Positions 41,792-50,938 of a stretch of DNA of 64,000 nt are shown one piece after another. The notes below the pieces were generated by a model. The model did not search any database. It saw only the letters and a program-made list of their open reading frames with translations, and was not told the origin of the DNA. The stretch is taken from contig CANMWT010000001.1 of assembly GCA_947501635.1 (NCBI GenBank), forward strand, positions 62,001-126,000, in the 5' to 3' direction. Both the position numbers and the translations under genes were made by a program. The first letter of the stretch is position 1; each line of letters starts with the position of its first letter. This DNA is from an uncultured Roseobacter sp. Lineage in GTDB: Bacteria; Pseudomonadota; Alphaproteobacteria; Rhodobacterales; Rhodobacteraceae.

Positions 41792-43225
41792 ATGGCTGGC
41801 CAGCAGATGCTGAAATTTGTGAATGTAGAACGGGACATGCCAGAAAAGCGTGAAGCGGACGTGCGCCGTGAGGATTTCAAGGAAATCTACGCGGAATACG
41901 CCGACGCGAAAGCAAAAGAGCAGTCCAGCCGCTGCAGCCAATGCGGGGTCCCCTATTGTCAGAGCCACTGCCCACTGCACAACAACATCCCCGACTGGCT
42001 GCGCCTGACCGCCGAAGGCCGCCTGCAGGAGGCCTATGAGGTCAGTCAGGCCACCAATACCTTCCCCGAGATTTGCGGCCGCATCTGCCCGCAGGACCGC
42101 CTGTGCGAAGGCAACTGCGTGATCGAACAGTCAGGCCATGGCACTGTCACGATCGGTGCTGTGGAAAAATACATTACCGATACCGCGTGGGAGGAAGGCT
42201 GGGTGCTGCCGATCTCGCCGCCGCAGGAGCGTGCGGAATCCGTGGGTATCATCGGCGCAGGCCCGGGCGGGCTGGCCGCAGCGGATGTGCTGCGCCGCGC
42301 AGGTGTTCAGGTGACTGTCTATGACCGCTACGACCGCGCTGGTGGCCTTCTGACGTATGGCATTCCCGGCTTCAAACTGGAGAAAGACGTGGTCATGCGC
42401 CGTAACGACCAGCTGGAAAAAGGTGGCGTCAAGTTTGAGCTGAACTGCAACGTGGGCGAAGACATCTCTTTTGCGGACCTGCGCGCGAAACATGACGCGA
42501 TCATCATCGCCACGGGCGTGTATAAATCCCGTGAAATCGAAGCTCCCGGTGTCGGTGCAAAAGGTCTGGTCCGCGCCATTGACTTTCTGACCGCGTCGAA
42601 CCGCAAAAGCTTTGGAGATGCGGTGCCGGAATTCGATAGCGGCGAGTTGAACGCCGAAGGCAAGCGCGTTGTTGTCATCGGTGGAGGCGATACCGCCATG
42701 GACTGCGTGCGCACCAGCGTGCGGCAGGGGGCAACATCGGTGAAATGCCTCTACCGCCGTGACCGCGCCAATATGCCGGGCTCGCAGCGCGAGGTCCAGA
42801 ACGCCGAAGAAGAAGGCGTCGTGTTTGAGTGGCTTTCCGCGCCCAAGGGCTTTGTCGGTGACCCGGTTACCGGTGTGATGGTGCAGAAGATGCGTCTTGG
42901 CGCGCCGGATGCCACAGGCCGTCAGGCCCCGGAGTTGATCGAGGGCGCGGACTATATCGAGGACGCCGATCTGGTTATCATGGCGCTGGGCTTTGAGCCT
43001 GAGGCGCTGCCGACCCTGTGGGAGCAGCCAGAGTTGCCTGTTACGCGATGGGGCACGATCAAGGCGGCCTTTACCACCGGCGAGACCGAGCTTGAGAACG
43101 TTTATGCTGTAGGCGACATCGTACGGGGTGCGAGCCTTGTTGTGTGGGCCATTCGTGACGGACGCGACTGTGCCGAGGCGATCCTTGAGAAGATGGACGC
43201 TGCGGGCATGATGGCCGCGGAGTAG
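41792..43225 (+). CDS. gltD: Glutamate synthase (NADPH) small subunit GltD
   Basis: GltD feeds electrons from NADPH via FAD and Fe-S clusters to GltB for glutamate synthesis from glutamine and 2-oxoglutarate. The 477-residue product has the N-terminal Cys cluster CSQCGVPYCQSHCPLHNNIP and a second CGRICPQDRLCEGNC, the FAD site VGIIGAGPGGLAAADVLRRA and the NADPH site RVVVIGGGDTAMDCVRTSV. The start at 41792 (GGAAGGA upstream) is used rather than a TTG at 41774. It is separated from gltB by three small genes. Confidence 0.96.
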   Translation: MAGQQMLKFVNVERDMPEKREADVRREDFKEIYAEYADAKAKEQSSRCSQCGVPYCQSHCPLHNNIPDWLRLTAEGRLQEAYEVSQATNTFPEICGRICPQDRLCEGNCVIEQSGHGTVTIGAVEKYITDTAWEEGWVLPISPPQERAESVGIIGAGPGGLAAADVLRRAGVQVTVYDRYDRAGGLLTYGIPGFKLEKDVVMRRNDQLEKGGVKFELNCNVGEDISFADLRAKHDAIIIATGVYKSREIEAPGVGAKGLVRAIDFLTASNRKSFGDAVPEFDSGELNAEGKRVVVIGGGDTAMDCVRTSVRQGATSVKCLYRRDRANMPGSQREVQNAEEEGVVFEWLSAPKGFVGDPVTGVMVQKMRLGAPDATGRQAPELIEGADYIEDADLVIMALGFEPEALPTLWEQPELPVTRWGTIKAAFTTGETELENVYAVGDIVRGASLVVWAIRDGRDCAEAILEKMDAAGMMAAE

Positions 43226-43349
43226 GCGTCTTTGAACAAAAGGTTAAAGAGCAATACTTGATACAGCTTCCGTATGGGATCCGCCCATACAGGCATCAGG
43301 TGGTGACAGACACAAAGGTCAGCGTTTCTGACCCGAGGAGCAATGAACG

Positions 43350-43898
43350 ATGAAATCGATGGTGAGATATAGTCTGGTTCTTGCGGCTTTGGTCGGCACG
43401 ACGTCCACGCTTTGGGCAAGCGATACGCCCTATGCCGGACAGGACGCGCGTGCCATCGCGACCTTGTCCGAACAGGACGTCGACGATTTGCTGGCCGGAC
43501 GGGGCTGGGGTTTTGCGTTGCCTGCGGAGCTTAACGGATACCCGGGGCCGCTGCATGTTCTTGAACTGGGCGATGCGCTGGGCCTGAGTGCTACACAGCG
43601 CCGTCAGGTGCAGCAGATATTTGATGAGATGCGCGCGCAGGCGCGCGTTCTGGGTGGCCAGTATGTCGATGCCGAAGCCGCGTTGAGTGCGGCTTTTGAT
43701 GCGGGCGATATCGACGCTGCGCGTTTGCAGGCGCTTGTTGCGCGGTCGGCACAGATCGAAGCGGAGTTGCGCGCGGTTCATCTGGCCGCGCATCTGAAGA
43801 CAAAGCCGTTGATGAGCCGGCATCAGATCATGCTGTATGACGAGGCGCGCGGCTATGCGGGCGGCCAACCCCACGGTCAAGGGCATTCCCATGACTGA
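43350..43898 (+). CDS. Periplasmic Spy/CpxP-like protein
   Basis: The 182-residue product has a signal peptide (SLVLAALVGTTSTLWA), a helical LTXXQ-like part (LGDALGLSATQRRQVQQIFD, then EMRAQARVLGGQYVDAEAAL), and a His/Gly-rich end (GGQPHGQGHSHD). This is the pattern of periplasmic Spy/CpxP/CnrX-type chaperones or metal sensors; the His tail could bind metals. It overlaps the first GFA gene by 8 nt. It is 124 nt after gltD and its position inside the glt gene set is unusual. Confidence 0.65.
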   Translation: MKSMVRYSLVLAALVGTTSTLWASDTPYAGQDARAIATLSEQDVDDLLAGRGWGFALPAELNGYPGPLHVLELGDALGLSATQRRQVQQIFDEMRAQARVLGGQYVDAEAALSAAFDAGDIDAARLQALVARSAQIEAELRAVHLAAHLKTKPLMSRHQIMLYDEARGYAGGQPHGQGHSHD

Positions 43899-44325
43899 CG
43901 CCACCCACATAAAGGGGCAGTGCCTGTGCGGTGCGGTGACGGTTGAGGCCACCTTGACGGGCACCGGCCTGACCGCGTGTCACTGCGACATGTGCCGGCG
44001 ACATACCAGCAGTTTCTTTGTTGGCCTGTCGCCTGTGCAGTCCAGCCTGAAGATTGACGGACCTGCCAAGAGTTTCCGGTCGTCGGACTGGGCGGAGCGC
44101 GGGTTTTGCAGCACGTGTGGCTCGACCCTGTGGTACGGCACTGTGCATGACGGGGCGCGCTATCTGGCGGCGGGGCTGTTTGACGATGCTGCAGGCGGCA
44201 CGGTTGCTGTCGAGTATTTTGTCGACAAGTGTCCGCAGGGATACGGCATTTCTGGCGACCACAAGCGCCTGACCGAAGCAGAGACCATTGCCTTTTTCAC
44301 CGGTGGCGGGGAGGCGGGCACATGA
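43891..44325 (+). CDS. GFA-family zinc protein (glutathione-dependent formaldehyde-activating type), copy 1
   Basis: The 144-residue product has the GFA/CENP-V-type zinc Cys pattern: GQCLCGAVTVEA at the start, CHCDMCRRHTSSFFV, and GFCSTCGSTLWYGT. These residues form the zinc sites of the S-hydroxymethylglutathione synthase-like family. Some members bind glutathione adducts; the substrate here is unknown. The start at 43891 is preferred over 43837 because the family begins at this Met. It overlaps the second copy by ATGA. Confidence 0.85.
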   Translation: MTDATHIKGQCLCGAVTVEATLTGTGLTACHCDMCRRHTSSFFVGLSPVQSSLKIDGPAKSFRSSDWAERGFCSTCGSTLWYGTVHDGARYLAAGLFDDAAGGTVAVEYFVDKCPQGYGISGDHKRLTEAETIAFFTGGGEAGT

Positions 44326-44759
44326 GCGACGCTTTGAGCGGTCACTGCCTGTGTGGTGCGGTGATGATCACTGTAGAGGGGGCGCATGTACCGCAACCCG
44401 GTATCTGCCACTGCCGCATGTGCCAGCGCTGGTCGGGGGGCGTGTTCATGTGTTTTGAGGCGGATGCCGGTGCGGTGACGGTGACAGGCGATGTGACGCG
44501 CTATGCTTCTTCCGATTTTGCCGAGCGCGCCTTTTGCCCGCGCTGCGGGTCGCATCTTTGGATGCGCGACACGGTGGAAGAGACCACTGCGTATGAATTG
44601 ATGCCGGGCCTTTTTGATGCCGCGCAGCACTGGCCTTTGCGGTCAGAGATATACACCGACCAGGCGATTGCCGACATCCGTATCCACGGCGATCATCCGC
44701 GCGCCACGGCGGCGGTTTACGAAGCAAAGAACAGATTTGTAGATGGAGAAACCCGATGA
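44322..44759 (+). CDS. GFA-family zinc protein, copy 2
   Basis: The 145-residue product has the same zinc pattern as its neighbour (GHCLCGAVMITV, CHCRMCQRWSGGVFM, AFCPRCGSHLWMRD), so the two arose by duplication but have drifted apart. It overlaps copy 1 and gltB by 4 nt each. Because gltB is translationally coupled to it, the GFA proteins may be made in step with glutamate synthase. Confidence 0.85.
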   Translation: MSDALSGHCLCGAVMITVEGAHVPQPGICHCRMCQRWSGGVFMCFEADAGAVTVTGDVTRYASSDFAERAFCPRCGSHLWMRDTVEETTAYELMPGLFDAAQHWPLRSEIYTDQAIADIRIHGDHPRATAAVYEAKNRFVDGETR

Positions 44760-47700
44760 CCAAATATGATGACGCATGGGTCGCCCGTGAAGAAGCCAAG
44801 CGCGCCTATATGGCGGAAAACGGTTTGTACTCTCCCGAGGAAGAGCATTCCTCCTGTGGCGTGGGACTTGTGGTGTCGGTTGACGGGACGCCGTCGCGGC
44901 GGGTGGTCGAAAACGGTATTCAGGCGCTTAAGGCGATCTGGCACCGCGGGGCCGTCGACGCGGATGGCAAGACCGGCGACGGTGCCGGCATCCATGTGCA
45001 GATCCCTGCGCCCTTCTTTTACGATCAGGTGCGGCGCACTGGTCACCAGCCCAAGACCGACCTGCTGATGGCGGTGGGGCAGGTGTTCTTGCCGCGCACG
45101 GATTTCGCCGCTCAGGAGACATGCCGGACCATCGTGGAAACCGAAGTGCTGCGCATGGGCTATTACATCTACGGCTGGCGTCATGTGCCCGTGAACATCA
45201 GCGTTCTGGGCGAGAAGGCGAATGCGACGCGCCCCGAGATCGAGCAGATTCTGATTTCGAACATCAAGGGCGTGGATGAAGAGACCTTTGAGCGAGAGCT
45301 TTATGTCATACGGCGCCGTATTGAAAAGGCGGCGGCAGCTGCGCAGGTGCCATCGCTTTATATCGCGTCGCTGTCGTGCCGGTCGATCATCTATAAGGGG
45401 ATGATGCTGGCTGAGCAGGTGGCCGAGTTCTATCCCGATCTGATGGACCCGCGGTTCGAGAGTGCCTTTGCGATTTATCACCAGCGCTATTCGACCAATA
45501 CCTTCCCGCAGTGGTGGCTGGCGCAGCCGTTCCGCATGCTGGCGCATAACGGCGAGATCAACACGCTGAAGGGCAACCTGAATTGGATGAAGAGCCATGA
45601 GATCCGCATGGCGTCGTCAACCTTCGGCGAAATGGCCGAGGACATCAAACCCATCGTGCCTGCGGGATCGTCGGATTCTGCCGCACTGGATGCGGTGTTT
45701 GAAGTGCTGGTGCGTGCGGGGCGTAATGCGCCGATGGCCAAGACGATGCTGGTGCCGGAATCCTGGTCCAAGCAGGCGGTTGAGCTGCCGCAGGCGTGGC
45801 GCGACATGTATTCCTACTGCAACTCTGTGATGGAGCCGTGGGACGGGCCTGCCGCACTTGCCATGACGGACGGGCGCTGGGTGTGCGCCGGGCTTGACCG
45901 CAACGGCTTGCGGCCGATGCGCTATGTGGTGACGCGCGACGGTTTGCTGGTTGCGGGCTCTGAGGCGGGCATGGTTCCGATGAATGAGGCGAATGTGGTG
46001 GAGAAGGGTGCGTTGGGTCCCGGTCAGCTGCTGGCTGTGGACATGAAGGAAGGCGCGCTGTTCCACGATACCGAGATCAAGGACAAGCTTGCTGCCAGCC
46101 AGCCGTTTGGCGATTGGGTCGGCAAGATCAACGATCTGGACGAGGCCTTGTCAGGGGTGACCGAACGCCCGCTGTTTACCGGCAACGAGTTGCGCCGTCG
46201 TCAGGTCGCCGCCGGGTACAGCATTGAAGAGCTTGAGCAAATTCTGGCGCCGATGGCGGAGGATGCCAAGGAAGCCTTGGCGTCGATGGGTGATGACACG
46301 CCGTCGGCGGTGCTGTCCAAGCAGTACCGGCCGCTGAGCCATTTCTTCCGGCAAAACTTTAGCCAGGTGACGAACCCGCCGATCGACAGCTTGCGCGAAT
46401 ACCGCGTGATGAGCCTGAAGACGCGGTTTGGCAACCTCAAGAACGTGCTTGACGAGGACAGCAGCCAGACCGAGATCATCACGCTCGACAGCCCCTTTGT
46501 GGGCAACAGCCAGTTCGACGAACTGGTAAAGAACTTTAACGCGGAGCTGGTGCAGATCGATTGTACCTTCAGCCCCGGTCACGGCAATCTGAGCGCCGGT
46601 CTGAAACGCATACGCGCAGAGGCAGAAGATGCCGTGCGTTCGGGTGCGGGGCATATTGTACTGACCGATCACGAAAGCGGGCCGGGCAAGGTCGGGATGC
46701 CGATGATCCTTGCAACCTCGGCGGTGCACAGCCATCTGGTGCGCAACGGTTTGCGCACCTTCTGTTCACTGAACGTGCGGTCGGCCGAATGCATCGACCC
46801 ACACTACTTTGCCGTGCTGGTGGGGGCGGGGGCCACGGTCGTGAACGCCTATCTGGCCGAAGATTCGCTGGCTGATCGCATAGAGCGGGGCCTGCTGGAC
46901 ACGACGCTGACCGAGGCAGTTTCGCGCTATCGCCATGCCATTGATCAGGGGCTTCTCAAGATCATGGCCAAGATGGGCATTTCGGTCATCTCGTCTTATC
47001 GCGGAGGCCTGAACTTTGAGGCGGTGGGCCTGAGCCGCGCCATGTGTGCCGAATATTTCCCCGGGATGACCAGCCGCATCAGCGGTATTGGTGTCTGGGG
47101 CATCCAGCACAAGGTTGAGGAAGTGCATGCCAAAGGCTGGGGGGCGTCCGCGTCTGTCCTGCCGATCGGCGGTTTCTACAAAGCCCGCAAATCGGGCGAG
47201 ACCCACGCGTGGGAAGCCACGTCAATGCATATGATGCAGGTCGCTTGTAATCAGGCCTCTTACGAAGTCTGGAAACAGTATTCTGCCAAGATGCAAAGCA
47301 ATCCGCCGATCCACCTGCGCGATCTGCTGGATATCAAACCACTGGGCAAGCCTATTCCACTGGAGGAAGTGGAGAGCATCACTTCCATACGGAAGCGTTT
47401 TGTAACGCCGGGCATGAGCCTTGGGGCGCTGAGCCCCGAAGCGCATAAAACCCTGAACGTTGCGATGAACCGCATCGGCGCGAAATCCGACAGCGGTGAA
47501 GGCGGGGAAGATCCCGCGCATTTCGTGCCGGAACCCAACGGTGACAACCCCTCGGCCAAGATCAAACAGGTGGCCTCGGGCCGTTTCGGGGTGACCGCAG
47601 AGTACCTGAACCAGTGCGAAGAGCTGGAAATCAAAGTGGCGCAAGGGGCCAAGCCCGGAGAAGGCGGCCAGTTGCCCGGCATGAAGGTCACCGACCTGAT

Positions 47701-49288
47701 CGCGCGGCTGCGCCACTCGACCAAGGGTGTGACGCTGATCTCGCCGCCGCCGCACCATGACATCTATTCGATCGAGGACCTTGCGCAGCTGATCTATGAC
47801 CTCAAGCAGATCAACCCACGCTGCAAGGTCACCGTCAAACTGGTGGCGTCAAGCGGTGTTGGCACGATTGCGGCCGGTGTGGCAAAGGCCAAGGCGGATG
47901 TGATCCTGATTTCGGGTCACAATGGCGGCACCGGTGCCTCGCCCGCGACGTCGATCAAATACGCAGGCCTGCCGTGGGAGATGGGACTGACCGAGGCGCA
48001 TCAGGTGCTGGCGATGAACCACCTGCGCGACCGTGTCACGCTGCGCACGGACGGCGGGTTGCGCACAGGGCGCGACATCGTCATGGCGGCGATGCTGGGG
48101 GCCGAGGAATACGGTATCGGCACGGCGGCTCTGATCGCGATGGGGTGTATCATGGTGCGCCAGTGCCAGTCGAATACCTGCCCTGTGGGTGTCTGCACAC
48201 AGGACGAAAGCCTGCGCGCGAAATTCACCGGCAACGCCGACAAGGTCGTGAACCTCATCACCTTCTATGCCACGGAAGTCCGTGAAATTCTGGCGGAAAT
48301 CGGGGCGCGTAGCATTGACGACATCATCGGACGAGCGGATTTGCTGACGCAGGTCAGCCGCGGGTCAGCGCATCTGGATGATCTGGACCTCAATCCTCTG
48401 TTGATCACTGTCGACGGGGCGGAAGACATCGTTTACGACCGCGATCGTAAGCGCAACAAGGTGCCGCATACCCTGGACGCCGAGATCGTGCGCGACGCCA
48501 AGCGTTTTCTGGAAGATGGCGAGAAAATGCAGCTGTCCTACGCGGTGCAAAACACGCACCGCACTGTGGGCACGCGCACGTCGAGCCATATCGTCAAGCA
48601 GTTTGGTATGCGCAACAGCTTGCAGCCGGATCACCTGACGGTAAAGCTTTCGGGGTCTGCGGGCCAGTCGCTGGGTGCCTTTGCCGCGCCGGGCCTCAAG
48701 CTGGAAGTGTCGGGAGATGCCAACGACTATGTAGGCAAAGGGCTGTCGGGCGGACGCATTGTCGTGCGGCCTCCGATGTCATCGCCTATCGTTGCGGGCG
48801 AGAACACGATCATTGGCAATACGGTGCTGTATGGTGCGACGGACGGGTACCTCTTTGCGGCGGGACGCGCGGGCGAGCGCTTTGCTGTCCGGAACTCTGG
48901 CGCGAAGGTCGTGATCGAGGGCTGTGGGTCAAACGGGTGTGAGTATATGACCGGCGGTGTCGCCGTGATCGTCGGCGAGATTGGTGCCAACTTTGGCGCA
49001 GGGATGACCGGCGGCATGGCCTATCTGTATGATCCGGAGGGCAAGTCGCTGCCGTTGATGAACATGGAGACGCTTGTGACCTGTCCGGTGACGGTCGATC
49101 ACTGGGTCGCGCAGTTGGAAGAGCTGTTGCAGATGCATCTGGCCGAGACCGGCAGCCGGCGCGTGGCCGATATTCTGCAGCATTGGGACACCGAGCGGCA
49201 TAACTTCCTGCAGGTCTGCCCCAAGGAGATGCTGGTGCATCTTCCGGCGCCACTGAGCCTTGAAGAGGGGGCGATCCCGGCCGAGTAG
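44756..49288 (+). CDS. gltB: Glutamate synthase (NADPH) large subunit GltB
   Basis: GltB hydrolyses glutamine and passes the ammonia to 2-oxoglutarate. The 1510-residue product has a 33-residue propeptide before the catalytic Cys34 (EEHSSCGVGLVVSVDG), the class II amidotransferase domain, the FMN-binding synthase domain with GGTGASPATSIKYAGLPWEM, the 3Fe-4S Cys set MVRQCQSNTCPVGVCTQDES, and a C-terminal beta-helix (GCGSNGCEYMTGG). Length is normal. A strong terminator follows. Confidence 0.97.
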   Translation: MTKYDDAWVAREEAKRAYMAENGLYSPEEEHSSCGVGLVVSVDGTPSRRVVENGIQALKAIWHRGAVDADGKTGDGAGIHVQIPAPFFYDQVRRTGHQPKTDLLMAVGQVFLPRTDFAAQETCRTIVETEVLRMGYYIYGWRHVPVNISVLGEKANATRPEIEQILISNIKGVDEETFERELYVIRRRIEKAAAAAQVPSLYIASLSCRSIIYKGMMLAEQVAEFYPDLMDPRFESAFAIYHQRYSTNTFPQWWLAQPFRMLAHNGEINTLKGNLNWMKSHEIRMASSTFGEMAEDIKPIVPAGSSDSAALDAVFEVLVRAGRNAPMAKTMLVPESWSKQAVELPQAWRDMYSYCNSVMEPWDGPAALAMTDGRWVCAGLDRNGLRPMRYVVTRDGLLVAGSEAGMVPMNEANVVEKGALGPGQLLAVDMKEGALFHDTEIKDKLAASQPFGDWVGKINDLDEALSGVTERPLFTGNELRRRQVAAGYSIEELEQILAPMAEDAKEALASMGDDTPSAVLSKQYRPLSHFFRQNFSQVTNPPIDSLREYRVMSLKTRFGNLKNVLDEDSSQTEIITLDSPFVGNSQFDELVKNFNAELVQIDCTFSPGHGNLSAGLKRIRAEAEDAVRSGAGHIVLTDHESGPGKVGMPMILATSAVHSHLVRNGLRTFCSLNVRSAECIDPHYFAVLVGAGATVVNAYLAEDSLADRIERGLLDTTLTEAVSRYRHAIDQGLLKIMAKMGISVISSYRGGLNFEAVGLSRAMCAEYFPGMTSRISGIGVWGIQHKVEEVHAKGWGASASVLPIGGFYKARKSGETHAWEATSMHMMQVACNQASYEVWKQYSAKMQSNPPIHLRDLLDIKPLGKPIPLEEVESITSIRKRFVTPGMSLGALSPEAHKTLNVAMNRIGAKSDSGEGGEDPAHFVPEPNGDNPSAKIKQVASGRFGVTAEYLNQCEELEIKVAQGAKPGEGGQLPGMKVTDLIARLRHSTKGVTLISPPPHHDIYSIEDLAQLIYDLKQINPRCKVTVKLVASSGVGTIAAGVAKAKADVILISGHNGGTGASPATSIKYAGLPWEMGLTEAHQVLAMNHLRDRVTLRTDGGLRTGRDIVMAAMLGAEEYGIGTAALIAMGCIMVRQCQSNTCPVGVCTQDESLRAKFTGNADKVVNLITFYATEVREILAEIGARSIDDIIGRADLLTQVSRGSAHLDDLDLNPLLITVDGAEDIVYDRDRKRNKVPHTLDAEIVRDAKRFLEDGEKMQLSYAVQNTHRTVGTRTSSHIVKQFGMRNSLQPDHLTVKLSGSAGQSLGAFAAPGLKLEVSGDANDYVGKGLSGGRIVVRPPMSSPIVAGENTIIGNTVLYGATDGYLFAAGRAGERFAVRNSGAKVVIEGCGSNGCEYMTGGVAVIVGEIGANFGAGMTGGMAYLYDPEGKSLPLMNMETLVTCPVTVDHWVAQLEELLQMHLAETGSRRVADILQHWDTERHNFLQVCPKEMLVHLPAPLSLEEGAIPAE

Positions 49289-49295
49289 AATTGGC

Positions 49296-49332
49296 AGGCA
49301 CCGCCCCTGCGCGACCGGGGCGGTGCCTTTTT
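49296..49332 (+). terminator. Intrinsic terminator after gltB
   Basis: AGGCACCGCCCC (49296-49307) and GGGGCGGTGCCT (49317-49328) form a perfect 12-bp stem with a 9-nt loop, followed by a run of T. It closes the gltD-gltB gene set. Confidence 0.95.
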
Positions 49333-49413
49333 ATCCGGCCTTCGGGGCAGGCAGATGCGCCGCGCTGCTGATCTTTGGTTCACAAGGGCTGCGTGCGCGC
49401 CTATTGTCCGGCC

Positions 49414-50154
49414 ATGGCAAGGCGGGCAGCAAAATCGAAAAAACGGGGGCGCAGGGCCGCGCCACGGGCGCAGGGGCTGCGCCGTGGATTGCAACGGCTC
49501 AGGGTCTGGCTATTGCGGTCAATTCTGGGCCTTGTCCTGCTGGTTCTCGCGGTCATGCTTTTGGGCCGTTTTGTTGCGCCGGTGACCACGCCTTACATGT
49601 TCATGGAAAGCCGGGCGCTGGGGGGCGTGGCGTATGAGTGGGTGCCACTGGCACGGATTGCACCGGTGATGGCGCGGTCTGCTGTCGCGGCGGAGGATGC
49701 CAATTTCTGCACCCATTGGGGCTTTGACATGGAAGCGATCCGTGACGCGATTGAGGATGGTGGCACGCGCGGTGCGTCGACCCTGAGCCAGCAGACCGTG
49801 AAGAACCTTTATCTCTGGCATGGGCGGAATTACCTGCGCAAGGCACTGGAGGCGGTGATTACCCCGGCGCTGGAGGCGATCTGGCCCAAGGCGCGGATTG
49901 TTGAGGTTTATCTGAACATTGCAGAGTTTGACGCCGGTGTTTTCGGCGTAGAGGCGGCGGCGCGGCACTACTTTGGCGTGGCCGCACAGGATCTAAGTGC
50001 GGTGCAGGCGGCGCGGTTGGCGGCTATTCTGCCTGATCCGAAGGGGCGGTCGGCAGCGCGCCCTTCGGATTTCGTGCGCCGGCGGGCCGCGTCGATCATG
50101 GACGGGGCGGAGACGATCCGCCGGGATGGGCGTGCTGCTTGTTTCGAGAGTTGA
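49414..50154 (+). CDS. mtgA: Monofunctional biosynthetic peptidoglycan glycosyltransferase MtgA
   Basis: MtgA polymerises lipid II glycan strands without transpeptidase activity. The 246-residue product has a basic start, a membrane anchor (SILGLVLLVLAVMLLGRF), and the GT51 motifs AAEDANFCTHWGFDMEAIRD, RGASTLSQQTVKNLYLW and KARIVEVYLNIAEFDAGVFG with the catalytic Glu in the first and second. The start at 49414 is chosen over 49375 because the basic MARRAAKSKKRGRR is typical. Confidence 0.93.
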   Translation: MARRAAKSKKRGRRAAPRAQGLRRGLQRLRVWLLRSILGLVLLVLAVMLLGRFVAPVTTPYMFMESRALGGVAYEWVPLARIAPVMARSAVAAEDANFCTHWGFDMEAIRDAIEDGGTRGASTLSQQTVKNLYLWHGRNYLRKALEAVITPALEAIWPKARIVEVYLNIAEFDAGVFGVEAAARHYFGVAAQDLSAVQAARLAAILPDPKGRSAARPSDFVRRRAASIMDGAETIRRDGRAACFES

Positions 50155-50209
50155 ATCCGCCGCCCGTTGCGGGCATTGAGGAAAGAGATTTTGAAATGTG
50201 GAAGATCTG

Positions 50210-50875
50210 ATGGCGCGTCTTTACCATGTCCCCCTGTCTCCGTTTTGTCGCAAGGTGCGGCTGAGCCTTGCCGAGAAGAAGGTTGAGGTCGAATTGGTGG
50301 AGGAGCGGTACTGGGAGGAGGATGCGGATTTTATGCGGCGCAATCCCGCGGGCAAGGTGCCGGTCCTGAAGATCGACAATGTGACCATGGCCGAGAGTGT
50401 GGCGATTTGCGAGTATATCGAAGAGACCCGCCCGACGCCTGCGCTGATGCCCAAGGATCCGGTTGCGCGGCAGGAGGTGCGGCGGCTGGTGGGGTGGTTT
50501 GACGACAAGTTCCACCGCGAGGTGACGTCGAAGCTGCTGTACGAGCGGGTCAACAAGAAGGTCATGGGGCAGGGCTATCCTGACAGTGGCAATGTCAAGG
50601 CCGGTGCGAAGGCGATCAAGTATCATCTGGACTACATGACGTGGCTGCTGGATCACCGCCGCTGGCTGGCGGGGGATGTGATGACGTTGGCGGATTTTGC
50701 GGCTGCGTCGCATCTGAGTGCGTTGGACTACATATCGGATGTGGACTGGAACCGGTCGGAGGTTGTTAAAGACTGGTATGCAAAGATCAAGTCGCGGCCT
50801 GCGTTCCGGTCGATCCTGGCGGATCAGGTGCCCGGCTTTCCCCCGCCGCGGCATTACAATGATCTTGATTTTTGA
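50210..50875 (+). CDS. Glutathione S-transferase-like protein, probable FzlA homologue
   Basis: The 221-residue product has a thioredoxin-like N domain (RLYHVPLSPFCRKVRLSLAE, then NPAGKVPVLKIDNVTMAES) and an all-helical C domain ending VPGFPPPRHYNDLDF. The terminal LADQVPGFPPPRHYNDLDF resembles the conserved tail of FzlA, the alphaproteobacterial GST-like protein that binds FtsZ in cell division. The start at 50210 is used over an in-frame GTG at 50198. Its place before queG supports the assignment only weakly, and a plain GST is possible. Confidence 0.8.
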   Translation: MARLYHVPLSPFCRKVRLSLAEKKVEVELVEERYWEEDADFMRRNPAGKVPVLKIDNVTMAESVAICEYIEETRPTPALMPKDPVARQEVRRLVGWFDDKFHREVTSKLLYERVNKKVMGQGYPDSGNVKAGAKAIKYHLDYMTWLLDHRRWLAGDVMTLADFAAASHLSALDYISDVDWNRSEVVKDWYAKIKSRPAFRSILADQVPGFPPPRHYNDLDF

Positions 50876-50876
50876 G

Positions 50877-50938
50877 GGGATGAGGGGGCTGTCTGCCCCC
50901 TCAAACACCCCCGAGGATATTTTGGGACCAAAGAAGCC
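50877..50938. repeat. Hairpin and short interspersed-type intergenic repeat
   Basis: GAGGGGGC/GCCCCCTC forms an 8-bp stem around a 5-nt loop, followed by CCCCCGAGGATATTTTGGGA and a purine-rich run before queG. Similar sequences are common between genes of Rhodobacterales, judged from memory, so it is likely a family repeat; it may also act as a terminator. Confidence 0.5.

Noticed and set aside
43272-43333. Two small hairpins (GTATGGG/CCCATAC and GGTCAG/CTGACC) between gltD and the Spy-like gene
   Set aside because: Short stems with no T run and no clear site function; could be chance or part of an unmarked promoter.
44717-45598. Leftward frame of 293 codons inside gltB
   Set aside because: Lies opposite the amidotransferase domain of gltB; no homology pattern or start signal.
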